Made by a program: the position numbers and the translations under genes
The notes under the pieces: model-generated
Database searches by the model: none
What the model saw: the letters and a program-made list of their open reading frames with translations, nothing else
What the model was told of the DNA's origin: nothing
Shown here: piece by piece, positions 12,200 through 26,100 of the stretch
Layout of the letters: every line of letters starts with the position of its first letter
Numbering within the stretch: position 1 is the first letter of the stretch
Assembly: GCA_905147135.1 (NCBI GenBank)
Contig: LR990041.1
Location: forward strand, 23,481,712-23,545,711
Source: Blastobasis lacticolella
Lineage: Eukaryota > Arthropoda > Insecta > Lepidoptera > Blastobasidae
Direction: 5' to 3'
DNA length: 64,000 nt

Positions 12200-12508
12200 T
12201 CTATCTTCTCATTCTCTCTCTGTTCGACCAGCGACCTTGATAATCGTAATACTTTGATACATTTCCATAATTCCTTGATCCTGGGTTTCATTGCTCCAGC
12301 CTGAATAGTCGTACATTGCGTAATGTGTCTGGATAATATAGCTCTCTGCTACAATACAATACAAAAGCGGCGCATTGCTTTTACACACACCTGAACGCAA
12401 AAAATTTGCGGTACCCCTACGGGGTGCTACATGCTTGTTCGTCTTAAGTCTTACTATCATTGTATTACCATGTAGCATGCAAATAAATAAATAAATAAAT
12501 AAAATAAT
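12200..12508 (+). mobile_element. Retroposon tail with AAAT repeats
   Basis: About 270 bp of unrecognised sequence running into an AAAT run (12480-12504), the form of tail left by some LINEs. A broken + frame has RDLDNRNTLIHFHNSLILGF, reminiscent of LINE C-termini. Confidence 0.45.
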
Positions 12509-12509
12509 T

Positions 12510-14010
12510 TATGAAAAAAAAAATACAAAAGGATCAAAACTATAACAGTACACTATAATTTGACGGTTAATTTTGTAACCTTAAATAAAGGTAACCAATA
12601 CTACAAAACATATAAATTTTACGGTAATTAAAATGATTTCCAATAGATCACATTTCATTTAATATTTTCAATTGAGGTACATTTTACGTACTGATAATCT
12701 TTACTATTCGGCTGTAAACATCCTCCAAATGGCACGGCAACTTATCTGCTCTAAACTCGGTCATACATTTATGAACAACTCTAAATATTACATTTCTCAT
12801 GCCGCTTTTATTCGTGTTTGTATTCATTTCGAAAATAAATGTCCAACACAGTAAAAATCTAGGAATATAGAAGTCATTGGAATATACACATATCAACTTA
12901 AACATATCAACAAAACAACGACAATGTCCAGATGACGTGACAGCCGTAGTCAGTTTGACCATAGATAGGTATGGAATATTTGAGTTTGATAGTAATTTAG
13001 TGTACCCAATTTAGGCGAGAGCAGTAGTTCCCAAAACATTCTTTTCACGACTTTCTTGCCAAACTATAGATACTTACTTAATTAATTTTTATTATTCCAC
13101 CTACCGACTACTACATGAACTTTCACGATTTAATATAAGTACTTAAAGCAAATCATTTCGTAATAATCAAGACTAAAAGCAATGAATGAGCGAATGTAGT
13201 AAGCTTGCAATTTTTATCAGTTTTGCTCTAAAAGCTGGAACCATCATCTTCAGCAGACTAAATCATCTACCTGAAATCGGGTAACGACAACGTTGAATGA
13301 GTGAGCGTGCAAAGTCCCGGTGTAATAACAGTCATTAATACAGTCTAATTAGTCGATACTGAATATCGCATACTCTAATAAGCCCTCGATCCGATCTCTC
13401 GCTGGTTTAAAGGTTGGTAGTTGGTAAATAATGTTCAAAATTATTTCTGTAGTTTCCGAGTTTATTGTTTAGATACACATATTATTTTCATTTTGGATAA
13501 TTTGTTTACTCTACAGCACACCGGCGCTTGATTGTTATCGTTGATATCAATATTGTACATACGGGCACAAAGGGGTGAGCTGTTTTTAACTTTCTGATAC
13601 GGCTATGCACAAACTTACCCGACTCGGTGACCAAAACTGGAACTAAGTGTCACAATTTTGAAATCTCATGTCAATGCCAACAACAGCGACGCTGTCACCC
13701 GGCTAGGATGTCTCACTGTACCCTATGTCAGGCACTGTTATTAAAACTACGATGACCGTTATGGATGTTACTTGATAATCCGTAATTATTTAAATAGAGG
13801 GCAACGAAGGTATTTATAAGGTTGTTGAGGTGGGTATTGTTACAGTTTAGACTGCTGCATACGACAAAACACGAACAATATAATCATACAGTATAAGGCG
13901 CAAGTATTACTTACGTATACGCGTGTGATAGAGACAACGCATTATTTACAGCCAACATCTGATACTGTACGTAATTAGTAAAAAAGTGAAGTCCTTCTGT
14001 AAGAACCGAC
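12510..14010. other. Intergenic AT-rich stretch, no gene seen
   Basis: No exon with paired splice sites and no recognised repeat. Open frames of 60-92 codons on both strands lack family features. The Gr-like promoter should lie at its right end, but no TATA or initiator could be chosen with confidence. Confidence 0.5.
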
Positions 14011-14015
14011 GAAGC

Positions 14016-14103
14016 ATGGCCACCCTGCAGATGCGGCCACCGCCTCCCGAGCTCCCTCCGCGCCTCGCACCGCGCGGCGGCACGGCGCTTCCTGGTCACC
14101 CAG
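14016..14103 (+). CDS. Gr-like gene exon 1 (start)
   Basis: Starts at ATG 14016 (a second in-frame ATG is at 14031) and runs GC-rich and proline-rich to CCAG|GTGAGA. It ends in phase 1, which matches the acceptor at 21368. The N-terminal cytoplasmic segment is not conserved in this family, so the evidence is phase, a good donor and the sharp GC island only. An alternative start nearer exon 2 is possible. Confidence 0.5.
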
Positions 14104-17100
14104 GTGAGAACTAACCCACTTCACCATCATTTACTGTAGTAGAAATTAATATCCTGTGTGTAGACAGAATATTGACAAAAATTGCTAATTTTGGAAATTC
14201 ACGAAAAAAATTGTACTCGTTGGTAAAGTACTACTAAGAATGAGTAAGAACAAGAAACATAATCGATACCACAATTTGCATACCGAAAAGGATTTATTTT
14301 TTGGAGCATATCAGCAATTTAAAAAAAATATTCGCGTTTGCACTTGCATTAATTGTATGCAATTTTTAATTACGTATAATTTATGTGTAAATAAACTGCA
14401 TAAAATATACTATACCTACTGACAAAAATTTGTCCAAAAATGATTCAAATGCAATTTCTCATTTCGATATAGCTTACTTATCTCGTCGTCTAAGACATTC
14501 TCGCAAAGCATACTGTACAAAATGACACACCTACTGGGTTGCTCATAACACTGGTGAAAATATGTGCAATGCTTTTTCAGCCTATTATCGTTTTACTTTT
14601 CTCGATGCAGACCTTAATTTACCAATCAAAATATAATATCCCCATCGTCAACATCGACCGCAGCACATATCTCATCAGTTTATGTGGACTCTGCTTTAGT
14701 GCAAAAGTTATTGGCTGACTTGGATGCCGCAGGTCCTGATGATTTGCCTGCAATTTTTCTTATTAAATGTGCCGACACTATTGCCGTACTGATATCAATG
14801 TTATTTATTAAGTCGTTAAATTTGGGTGCCGTGCCAAGCATTTGGAAGCAGGCATATATCACACCAGTTCACAAAAAGGGGCCTAAGACTGGCATTAGTA
14901 ACTACAGACCTATTTCCAAATTGTGTATTATATCTAAAGTTTTGGAAAGAGTTATCTATAAGGAAGTTTATGCCTGTTTGAGCAGTTCTCTTAGTTGTTC
15001 TAAGCACGGATTGATTAAGGGTCGTTCTACGGTGTCGAACCTAATACTTTTTAACAATGCCCTTACTGTGGCTATGGATAGGGACTCGCAGTTTGATGTA
15101 ATCTATACTGATTACAGCAAGGCCTTCGATCGAATCAACCACAAGCTACTGATAAATAAGTTGGCTGGTATAGGAATCAGCGGCGATCTGCTAAGGTGGT
15201 TCACCTCTTATATATCAACAGATCTTACAACAGATCTCAGGCGGATGTCATCAGCAATTACATATCTAGCTGGGTTACTATACTTAGCGGGGTAATTAAT
15301 ATGTAGTGAGAGCCTGGAGACCGAACTAGATTCGATATCTGTACTACAGCCACCAGGCCCCACTCCGGATCCTAGGTTGTATGGATACATTATACAATTG
15401 AACATTGAGCATTAAAAGAGAGATAACATTTAGCAACATTACAAAAAAAAATGTTTTATTAAATGGCAAAAATATAGTGTGTGTGTGTGTGTTTCAAGTT
15501 TGTTTCTGCTTGTTGAATGCGTAAGTAAGAGTTAAAAATATTCCAGTGCAATCAAAATACGTTAAGAGCAAATTTTGCGAATATCTTCCGTAGTCTGATA
15601 GTTAAGTTTGAGCAAAAATTTATGTACAATAGTTTTACATTCACGTTTATTAAGAGAGTAGAGTATACATACCATTTAATTTGTTGTATAAGTAACTTCC
15701 TAAGAAATAGAAAAAGTGGTGGGAAAATTCTGTATTAAGAAGGGGGCTATGACGTACCGTGTTTATACGACGTTTGTTTATGAGAAGAGCAGGATTATAG
15801 GAAATTTGAGTGTTTTTTTTTAAATTATCTGTAAAATGAATAGTCGTCGAATTGAGAGAACTTGACACCGATAGGTAAAACAGGTCAGTGGTAGGGTAAT
15901 AGATAGGAAGAAAGTTACTTATTTTATTAAATCCTTTTTAAAGTTCGATCTTGCATGGAGTTCTGCTGCCACCTCTGGGATGGATCAGCCAAATACCAAC
16001 TGGCTGCTTTGGATTCGGTGGAAAAACAAAACTTTTTACGATGCATGGATAGACTGGTCGATAAAGATGAGGTACTGGTCGAAAATAATTTTGAATTTCG
16101 AATGAAATTTCTTCAACATTTCTTAAATAGTAATCTGCTTCGAAACCAAAAAAACTCGATTTATTATTGCTTTGCTTTGCTCTGTTGACATTCTGAGTCA
16201 AAAATGACCTCTAATATAGATCGTTTGGACTTACTAAAAGCAAATTATTTAAATAATAAAAACCCAACAACCGCTTTGGAGTGGTACAGGATCAAATATC
16301 TAATGAGAGTAGTGTCAACCAGAAAGGTATTTATAAATCTTTTAAAGAATCTCGAAGAATGTGGCTCGTTCAAGAAAGTGTTTGTACGACATTCATTGGT
16401 ATTGGATGAAGATATGATAATTGCAATTTTATCACTAGTAGGAGCTTATCCTAAGATATTTTCAAGACATGTCGCTACTGAAGTGGGTGTATCTCACTCA
16501 CTTGTTTTGAAGACATTGAAGAAGTACGGATATAAATGTTACTGGCAGGGGCGAATAGTTCAGGCATTCCATTCTGGAGATGATATTCGCAGAATTACAT
16601 TTTGCAGATGGTTAAGGGGGAAAATAAGTACTTAGAAATAATTATTTTATTAACTACATTTTATGGTCTGATGAAGCCAATTTCTCCAACAATGGCATGT
16701 ATAACCGGCGAAACCACCATTATTGGTCTAGAGAGAATCCTCTTAGATAAATCCTCTTAGATATCGAGAAAGCCATAATCAGATTCGTTTCTCTTTTAAT
16801 TGCTGGTGTGGTGTAATGTCGAACCGAGTGGTAATGGTGGAATTATATGAAAGCACCCTGAATTCCGACACTTATAACAACATAATTCTCGAGAATCTCC
16901 AAAACCAGTTAGATGAATTGCCACTGTCTGATTCAAGGAAAGTGTATTTCCAACAAGATGGCGCTCCGCCACACAACAGCCGCCATACACGTTCTAATCT
17001 GAACCAGCATTTTAGGATACAGTGGATAGGAACACATGGCCCTATTCAGTGGCCACCTCGGAGTCCTGATCTCACGCCTCTAGATTTCTTTATGTGGGGC

Positions 17101-20100
17101 TATTTAAAAAATAAAGTCTACAAAAAGAACTACTACGGTGTTGAGGAGCTGAAAGAGACACTAACAACGATTCTGTATGGAATTAATCCAAGTACATTAT
17201 CGGCTGCTACCCACTTAGTAGAAAAGAGGGTAAACCTATGCATCCGCCAAAACGGCAACCATTTTGGGCACCTCATATCTTAAAACATAAAAAGGTACCT
17301 CATCATCACAGCCCGCAACAGTCCACTGCAGGACTTAGGGCCTCTCCCACGAAAGGGGAGGGTATTGCCATAATCTCCACGCTCGGCAGGCGGGTTGGAG
17401 ATCGCAGTGTTTAAATATAACAATGGAAAATGCTGCTGCCCATTTTCCAGACTACGGAGACTTTTGATCTTTTGCCTCGAAAACATTAGTCGCCTTGTAC
17501 GACACCCATGAGTGTAGAGGCTTGGTGCTATTCTACTCAGCCGGACACCACACGGCACAAGAATTTTAAGAATACATGCCTAATCGTTTTCAGTTCCTTA
17601 TTTTTGTTTATTTAAGTACTGAATAGTATTGTAATGTTTATAATTTTAGTGGGTGAGGTAGCGCTTCACCTAGAGGCTCGGAATGAAAGATGGTGTTTGA
17701 ATTTGAAAGAACTGCTTTATTAGCGTTGGGTTTGATTACACACAAAATGTCCTTAGGTTATCGCGGCTTAGAAATAATCAAATTACAGATTATATGAATA
17801 CAAGGGTTACATAGAAAGTGTGATCGATAACGCATACGAGGAGTCTATAATATTTTATATTTAGATTAACTCAGCTGACTGTCCTTTGGAGCCTCGACTA
17901 AAATCGAGTAGAGGCATTCCCTGAAGCAGCTGGCCAAAAGTGCTCCAAGCAGACGGCAAGGGAGCCACACCCAAACTGCAGCCGTTACCCAATTATTGGC
18001 TGGTACCAAGCACCTCCTGTAATGATTACACCGTTGCAATAATTCAGGGGGAAAATAATAAATAGGAAGCGAGCAATCCATTCGTTCTCAGCTGGCTTTG
18101 GGGGAAATGGGTGTGACAATAGGCTGTCACTAACAGGGGTAAACAAGCGAAAGCGTGCGGCATGCCAGGCTAGCGGCATAACCTCCAACGCCAGATGATG
18201 ATAGGTGGCAGGAATTAGCAAAGGCAGTGCAGCACGCGGTCACGTTTGGTTGCGTGGCATAACCTCGAATATCAGATGATGATGGGTGGCAGAAATAAGC
18301 AAAAGCACTGTAGCACGTGGTCCCGTCAGGTCGCGCGGCATAACCTCCAACACCAGATGATGATGGGTGACAAAAATAAGCAAAGGCACGGTAGCACGCG
18401 GTCACGCCTGGCCGCGTGGTGTAACCATTAACATAAGAGGGTGACAGGTGGAGGGAATTAGCAAAAGCACGACAAGACGGGGCCATGCTAGGCCACGCGT
18501 GGCACAACTTCAATCACTTAACAGCGGGATGGAGAAATAGCCAAGTCAAAGCATGCTAACCTGTTGGAGGCGGGTTCCAAGGCTTCCTACGCGTCGTGGC
18601 CACTGGCGACGTGCGTAGGCAACTGGGCGCGGGACTGTTGGAGGCGTGCCTCCTACATTACGTCGGCTGAAAACACCAAAAAGGTTAACATGGGCTTCAT
18701 CGCGCCACGCGGTTGTCAACAAGCCATCGCGATGTGCTACTCACGTAGGAATTCTTGTGAGGATACTCTCACCACCAACTACCGCGGTGTCCCGTTCGTT
18801 TGGGAAGGCGACAGGCTAGCAAATGTGCTGCGCAGTCGAATGTGCGTGGCCGCCTTTCGGGCAGGACGTAGCCGATGGACAACGCGTGGACACAATGTCA
18901 CTTTCCACAATATTTACTATAGTTATACGTTCTGACTGGTTCTGCTGAAAATATTGATTGAAAATAGCACCGCGCAAACAAACAACAATGAAATCTAGCG
19001 GCTCTGATAACACTTACGAGATTCACTAGGTATTAATTTTTTACAAGACAAGTGACTTCGGGGGCTTCGGTCAGGCAAAAGGGGCGAGAACCCGCGTGCT
19101 CCGGGCTTTATTCCTCGGCCTCCGCCCTAACCTACTCGCCAATAAGACCTATAACAAAAAACGGCTTGGGGTTGTCAAACTATAACTTTTTTCGAAATTC
19201 AGCGAAAGGTTAAAAATCATACAGCCAAACGGTGACGCTAGAAACGAACAAATTAAATTAAGGTAAAAGCTAAGTTTCACCCAAATAAAAGGATTACAGG
19301 CAACCTGAAACGAATTTAAGTAATATAAATTGACACAATTCCGATTCAACTCCTTCGGAACCTGTAATATAAAGACCAAAGACCAATTTGGTGATTCTGA
19401 GATAAAACCAATCATCCATTCTATAACATTTCAGTTATAGAATATAAAATATTAAAAGAAAAGAATGAAATGGAATCAACCATAATAAAAATATTTATTA
19501 GTTTATTTATTTCTACAGGAAATTAGTTTTATGTAAGCAACATCAGCGTTTAGTTTTCTAAAAATTTACATTTCGGCAAAGGGAATCAGTCATCATACAG
19601 CCATGCCTTGACTAATATTTCTCAGTCGAGAAATATATGTTACAGTATATAGATATCAAATTGACGACGACGCCACAAACAAAATGTATGGGAGAAGGTT
19701 TTTGCGATTTCTGACATATCTAGTACTCTAAGCTCAGTTGGTCTAATAGACTTTTTTGATCTTAATAAGAAACAGGATCGATAGACATAAAAAAAAATGT
19801 TGTGTAAATGGTCAATTTTCTTGCTGACTGTAAATTTTTTTCAAAATCTGTAAATGGGTGTAAAACTGTCTCAAAAAGTTAAGAATCTTAAAAACGTTTT
19901 CCTCTAGTTGCAACGGTTAAGGTACCTGCCCTTACTGCCCCGTCTCAAAAATCTATCCTGTATATCTAACCACAAGATGACACTATAGTGGTCAGTTATA
20001 GTAGTTTGACATTCGACATACAAACGACATTTGTTTATGTTTCTCATTAGACAGTCTATTGTGTTTTGCTGATGACATGAAAATTGACGCCACTATAACC

Positions 20101-23100
20101 TCCATTGCTGATACAAAGGCCTTGCGAACCGATCTCGTACGCCTTGAAGAGTACTGTAATATTTATCAGTTAGACCTTAAACCCGCAATATGCTCGGCTG
20201 TAACATATGGTCGTAAGCGTGACTATAATTTTCAACTATCGCTTAAAAGGTAAAAACTTGCAGAGAGAATCGGTGGTGCGAGATCTGGGCGATCTTTATG
20301 ATTTCATGGTTATTTTTTATCATCACAATACAATAATAGCTAAAGCGTATAAAGCACTTGGATTCATAATAAGATGCTCTAAAGAATTTAATTCTGTAAA
20401 GACCATTAAAATTCTTTATTGTACCTTTGTCAGGAGTATCTTGGAATATGCTTCTCAAGATTGGTGTCCGTATTATGCCGTCTATATTTCACGTATTGGC
20501 TATTCAAAAAAAGTTTCAGCGTTACGTATGTTACCGGGTGGTCCAACGCTATAGTTCGGAACATTACCTTTCTCTGTGCAAGAAACACCACCATCCTCCT
20601 CTCTTCATGCGTAGGGAAATAGCTGATCTGAAAATGCTTTTTAAAATTGCATCTGGTGTTGTCGACTGTCCTGAAATTCTTTCTTGTTTACATTTTAAGA
20701 CGCCTGTGGGATGCTTCAGACGCAATGATCCGTTGCATGTTCCAGAAGCTTCTACCAACTACAGAAAGAACACCCTTCTATTCCGAGCAACTAATAATTT
20801 TAATGTTTTATCTAGGAGAACTGATCTTGATTTATTTAACACATGTTGTGAGTCAGCGAAAAACCGCTTACTCCAGTATTACTTTGACACGTTATAGCGT
20901 ATTTTCAAAGCATATTATTGATTAACTATTGTTGCATTGCTTTCGGGTATTGTTGGTATTTTTTAGTTTAAGTTTGAAATTGTAGTTTTACGTACTGTTC
21001 GGCAAAGATATTGAAATGTTAGCGACCATCTTGCCAGGCCATGTATAACCATGAAGGTCTATAACATTCCAATCTCTTAGCTGTTCGGTATGCTTAACTT
21101 TTAGTTAAGTATGTATTAGTTTATGCAATGTCTATTGGTGGAAACCTGTATTTGGCTCTGTGCTGCCAGTGTTATTTTATATTGTAATCATTGCTGTTGG
21201 TTTAAGTTAATAAAATAAAATAAAATATATTTACTTCTGTACTAATCCGAACTACACCCGAATCAATCCCGCAGGGACGTCTAGTGTATATCTAAAGGAG
21301 AAAGAATGCTTTATACATAAATTAAAAACATGGATACGCTATTCAAATAACATTTTCTCCATGCCAGTGGACCGTCCACCGCTGCGTTCATGGACGTGGT
21401 GCGTGGTGCGCTGGTGCCCTTTGGCGGGCGCGGTGGTGTGGGCGGCGCACGCGGCGCGGCTGCTGGGGCTCGCACCGCTGCGACTGCGGCGCCGCCATGG
21501 GACCCTGCGCGCCACGCCTAGTCCGGCCTGGGCCCGGCTGGGATATGTCTATGCTACGTTCACTAGTAAGAATTGTTAATACGAGACACGAGGCGGCTTT
21601 AGATTTGGCTTAAGGGAACTAAATATTGCCGTAGGGTTCATTTAAAAATAAAAATAGGGTCCGTTCAGATCTTTACAGGCTTCTGGAAGCTTACACCGCG
21701 TTAACTCCAAGGATTTTACATACCTCATATTATTCTGATGCCTGATACAGCCTATGCCGCACTTGAGATACCTACTACGCTTATAAAATACAGTGACTTA
21801 CCGATACATAAGTACATAAAGCTTATGCCTCTGTCCCACAGGTGGGGTAGGCAGAGACTATGGACCGCCACTTTGCTTTGTCCTGACACAGCTCCCTAGC
21901 GTCGCATATATCCACAACTCTTTTCATACAAAGAAGTCCTTTTAATCTTGCCACTACGGACCCGAGCTTTGTTAAGAACATTACTGATCTCATCAGTTAA
22001 TGCTCCAAATGTAAATGAACCGATACTATTGATAATAGTAGGGTAGGGGTAAGGTAGTGGTAGGGTAGGGTTAAGGCAATGGTAGGATAGGGTAGGGGTA
22101 AGGTAGCGATAGGGTAGGGATAGGATAGAGTAGGGTGGGAGCAACTACCTATCACATGCAGCATGTGTGATGCACGCTCACTTAAAAGTCTGTCTGGCGG
22201 TGGCGTGGGGGCCGGGTCGCTCTTTTCCCTCAAATATGGTTGAATTGGACGATGGCTGGGCCCTGCGTTATACTCGTGAATGGGTGCTGCCTTGGTGGAC
22301 TGGCTTACTCTTGCTGTAGTTTTAGGTAGTTTTTCTTAATTATACTAGACATACCTACGAGTATATAATATAGCGTTCCGGCTCTGTCTGGCATTGTCGA
22401 GCCCGGTTCGGTTGTGGTTGGCGAGGGATACGTTTATCTACAGCCATAGGGCGGTCAGCGTGTCACTGTGTGTTTCCTTCCTACTTTCCTACCCCCCTCC
22501 TTTTTGACGATTGAAAGAGATATTTAATGTCCTAATCAATAAAGAAATTTTGATTTGATTTGATTTGATTTGAATACAAAAAACTTTGACATTGAATATC
22601 CATCTCAAAAACTACAAGGCAGATTTATTAGTGCGCAGGTATTCGAAGCAATTCGAAGCTGTCTAGCATCGTTAATGTTTCGTCCTTTGTGCACATTGTG
22701 GACCGAGACCCTATATATTGTTTCTCGGTGTCTTTCTTATGTTGTCACGTTTTCTCTTTTAGATATTTGTTTAATACTGATGTATGCAAGCGATGGGAAA
22801 AAAATTACGCAAGTTTCCGGCCTGTTATTTTTTATTAAGATTACGATTAACGCGATCACTGTGACCATCGCCGTGCTGGGAGCTCCTGGCCGAATGCTGG
22901 CCATCGTCTACTGCCTCGACCGCGCAGACAAGGTGCGTATGCTTTGATAATTATTTTTATGCTACTCAGTGACAAGCGAACAGACAGCCCACCTGATGGT
23001 AAATGGTAACTGTCAGCCATAACATCTACGGTTCTTACATTTAGGTTGCAGGTAACAAAAATGCAAAATCGCAGGTGCATTGTCACTGTGAGGACTAAGA

Positions 23101-26100
23101 TGAAATGCCTCATGCCTGTAATTTCGGTGGCTACCTTATCCTCTAAAGCAGAACACAACAATGCAAGCATTGTTAGGCGATGGTATTCATCTAATAGATA
23201 AGGCAAGGGTCTTATCCAGGCGTATACTTGAGTATAGAAAAATAAAATGTTATTACGGTAATTGCCATTTTTTTCCCGTCGTACGTGTTACTACCAGTAG
23301 TACCACGAGTTAAAAATATCCCGGAAGAAGGAACACGCAAAGATTTTTTTTACCAGTCGTAACATTTTTAATTATAAAAAGGCGGTCCGGACAATTCAGC
23401 CTATATGACCAATAAAGTTGAGCGATATGTCATTAGAAAGGATTTTTCATTATCTACAAATTTACTATGGCGACAATACTCGAATCGAAACCCCAGCGTA
23501 TACAACCACATATAGGCTGGGGTCCATACATCTCTGTTTTTTTTTTTTGTTTTTTTTTTTTATTATTCTACTAGCCAGGCATTTGACCGCCACCTCACCT
23601 GGTGGTAAGTGACGATGCGGTCTATGATGGAGCATGCCTATCTAGGAACAGCCTATTCACTCTAGCCTTGAAGGCATCCAAATTATATTGATCAGGGAAC
23701 ACACTCGCAGGCAACGCATTCCACTCCTTAGCCGTACGCATTATAAAAGTCGAGCCAAAGCGGCTCGTGCGGATAGTTGGAAGATCCACGACATAAGGAT
23801 GAAGCGCTCGCCCGGATCGCGTCTCCCGATCGGTCCACCTTTAGGTCTTTTGAGTACAAGTATGTTTTATTTACAATAATATTATAGAAGTCGAAGTAAC
23901 GCTAATAAATAAATTCAATTTAATTGGCGGCTCAAAAAAATTCATCATGGAAAAACATATTAATGACGAGCAAACAAAGAATGACGAAAATACAAATAAT
24001 ATAATGTTTTAAACTATCGCGGTTATTATTACACATTTTAAGGGTATGTTCCGGGTTTTCTACCGCGTACCTTTGTTGACGAGTAGCCCGATATTTCGAC
24101 ACACTTGCCATGCATCATGGTCACGGGACGACTGGAGAGCTGCGAGCGCCGGACGATGTTAGTTAGCGATAAAGCGGCCGAAGTCGATCGACCCACTTTC
24201 GCACAAGTTTTTTGGTACTACTGGAACTTGAACTCACTTTTAAGGCACGGCACACTACACTGACCGGTATCACTTACTTTTTAAATCTTATTTCGACCTA
24301 GTTCTGGTTTTAAAGACTGAATCACTGGTGACCAAGTATTCGATAACCGAAATCCGTCCTCACGATTGAAATTTGGATATTTCGTGATTTCGATGGCTTC
24401 CCTAACTAAACGTGGAGTGTAGTGTCGTTCAGTAGATAATACCCGTAGGTTATGTAACTCGATCCAGTGGTTAGTTCCAGATTCTAAGAGGTATTGGGCA
24501 ATGGCAGACTTATAGCTCTGATTGTTTTTTATGGCTTTTATATGCTCCTTTACCCGACTCGAGATGGTTCGTTTGGTTTGGCCGATATAAGACTTCCCGC
24601 AACTATAATCAATCTTGTACACACCTGGATGTTCCAAAGGGAAGGTATCTTTAGGTAACCTCATACTCTGGGAAATTTTCTTGAAAGGAGTTTATATTGT
24701 CTTTATAGAGTATTTACTCAACAGTCGACCAATTCTATCCGTCACTCCCTCGAGATACGGCCGGTAATCTGGTTGTCGTTCTACTGTCGGTGGTTGCTTC
24801 CTCTTGGTCTTGGTTATGTTGCGGTTGACTTTGTATCCATTACTTCGCAGAACACATTCTACAATTCTTAAATTATCCTTGTCACAAAGATCATTCGCTC
24901 TTCTGGTCAAAGATGTCATCACGGAGTGCAATTGTCGCGGGTGGTGATGTGATGACACGTGCAAGTATCGGTCCGTGTGAGTTGGTTTTCGGTAAACCGT
25001 GTGGCTAAGAGTACCGTCCTTCCGAATCATTACTTTCACATCCAGATATGCCAGAGTCCTTTTCTGCTCTAACTCATATGTGGACCGCATTCTGCTGTGG
25101 ATGTTATTAAGGTGAGTTATACCTCCGCTTCTCCACCTTCAAGTATACAGAAAATATCATCCATGTATCTTTTCCACATCTTAATTTTAAATGGTGCGGT
25201 TGCAAAGGCCAGCTCTTCGAAATGCTCCATCCATAGATTAGCTACCACTGGCGCTAAAGGACTGCCCATTGCTACCCCATCCACCTGTAGATAGTACTGC
25301 CCATGTTAAACGAAATATGCGAAAGAAAGGCAGTGTTCAGTAAGTTTACAATATTCCATCGTCATCTTGGTGCTTATTTTTCAGTACTTTTAAGAAAATT
25401 TTGACAGGAATGTTAGTAAAAAGGGACTCAACATCAAAACTCGCCATTATTTCTTTCTTATGCTCTACAGTGCTTTGTAAAAGGTCGACAGAATGACGAG
25501 AATCCTTGACGACGAGAATCCTTTTTCCCGTCAGAGGCATTAAAACATCACTTACATGTTTAGCCAGTACATTTAAGTTGGTGAGTCAATTTGGCTAACA
25601 ATTGTTATCAGAGGTGTTTTATTCTTATGTAGGCAATCCGTACATTTTTGGTGGTTGCGATATACGGGGGCGCAGTAAACGTTGACGTTCCTCCTCTGGG
25701 ATGATACTATCAGACTCCTTAATAATGTTAATGGTCCGTTTGGTCACTCTGGCGGTGGGATTATATTTTACCGGTTTGTATGTATTAGTATCACTGAGCA
25801 GAGCCTTCGTTTTATCGTCTTACTCAGTGACATAAGAGTACCTAAGAGCAATTTAAACTCAGAAGAACGTATGGCACTAAAGGAGTTACGAACCGATGAG
25901 GAAATTTTAATCCTTAAAGCAGATAAGGGGAACGCCACTGTGGTTATGAATGTCAACCACACCATTTAAAATTAAGATGTGGAAAAGATACATGGATGAT
26001 ATTTTCTGTATACTTGAAGGTGGAGAAGCGGAAGTATAACTCACCTTAATAACATCCACAGCAGAATGCGGTCCACATATGAGTTAGAGCAGGAAAGGAC

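Noticed and set aside
18564..18935. 123-codon gene after the minisatellite
   Set aside because: No recognisable domain, no splice partners, and GC-rich sequence favours chance open frames.
22025..22140. Telomeric repeat array
   Set aside because: Insect telomeres use TTAGG. These units are irregular TAGGG/TAAGG mixtures attached to a LINE tail.
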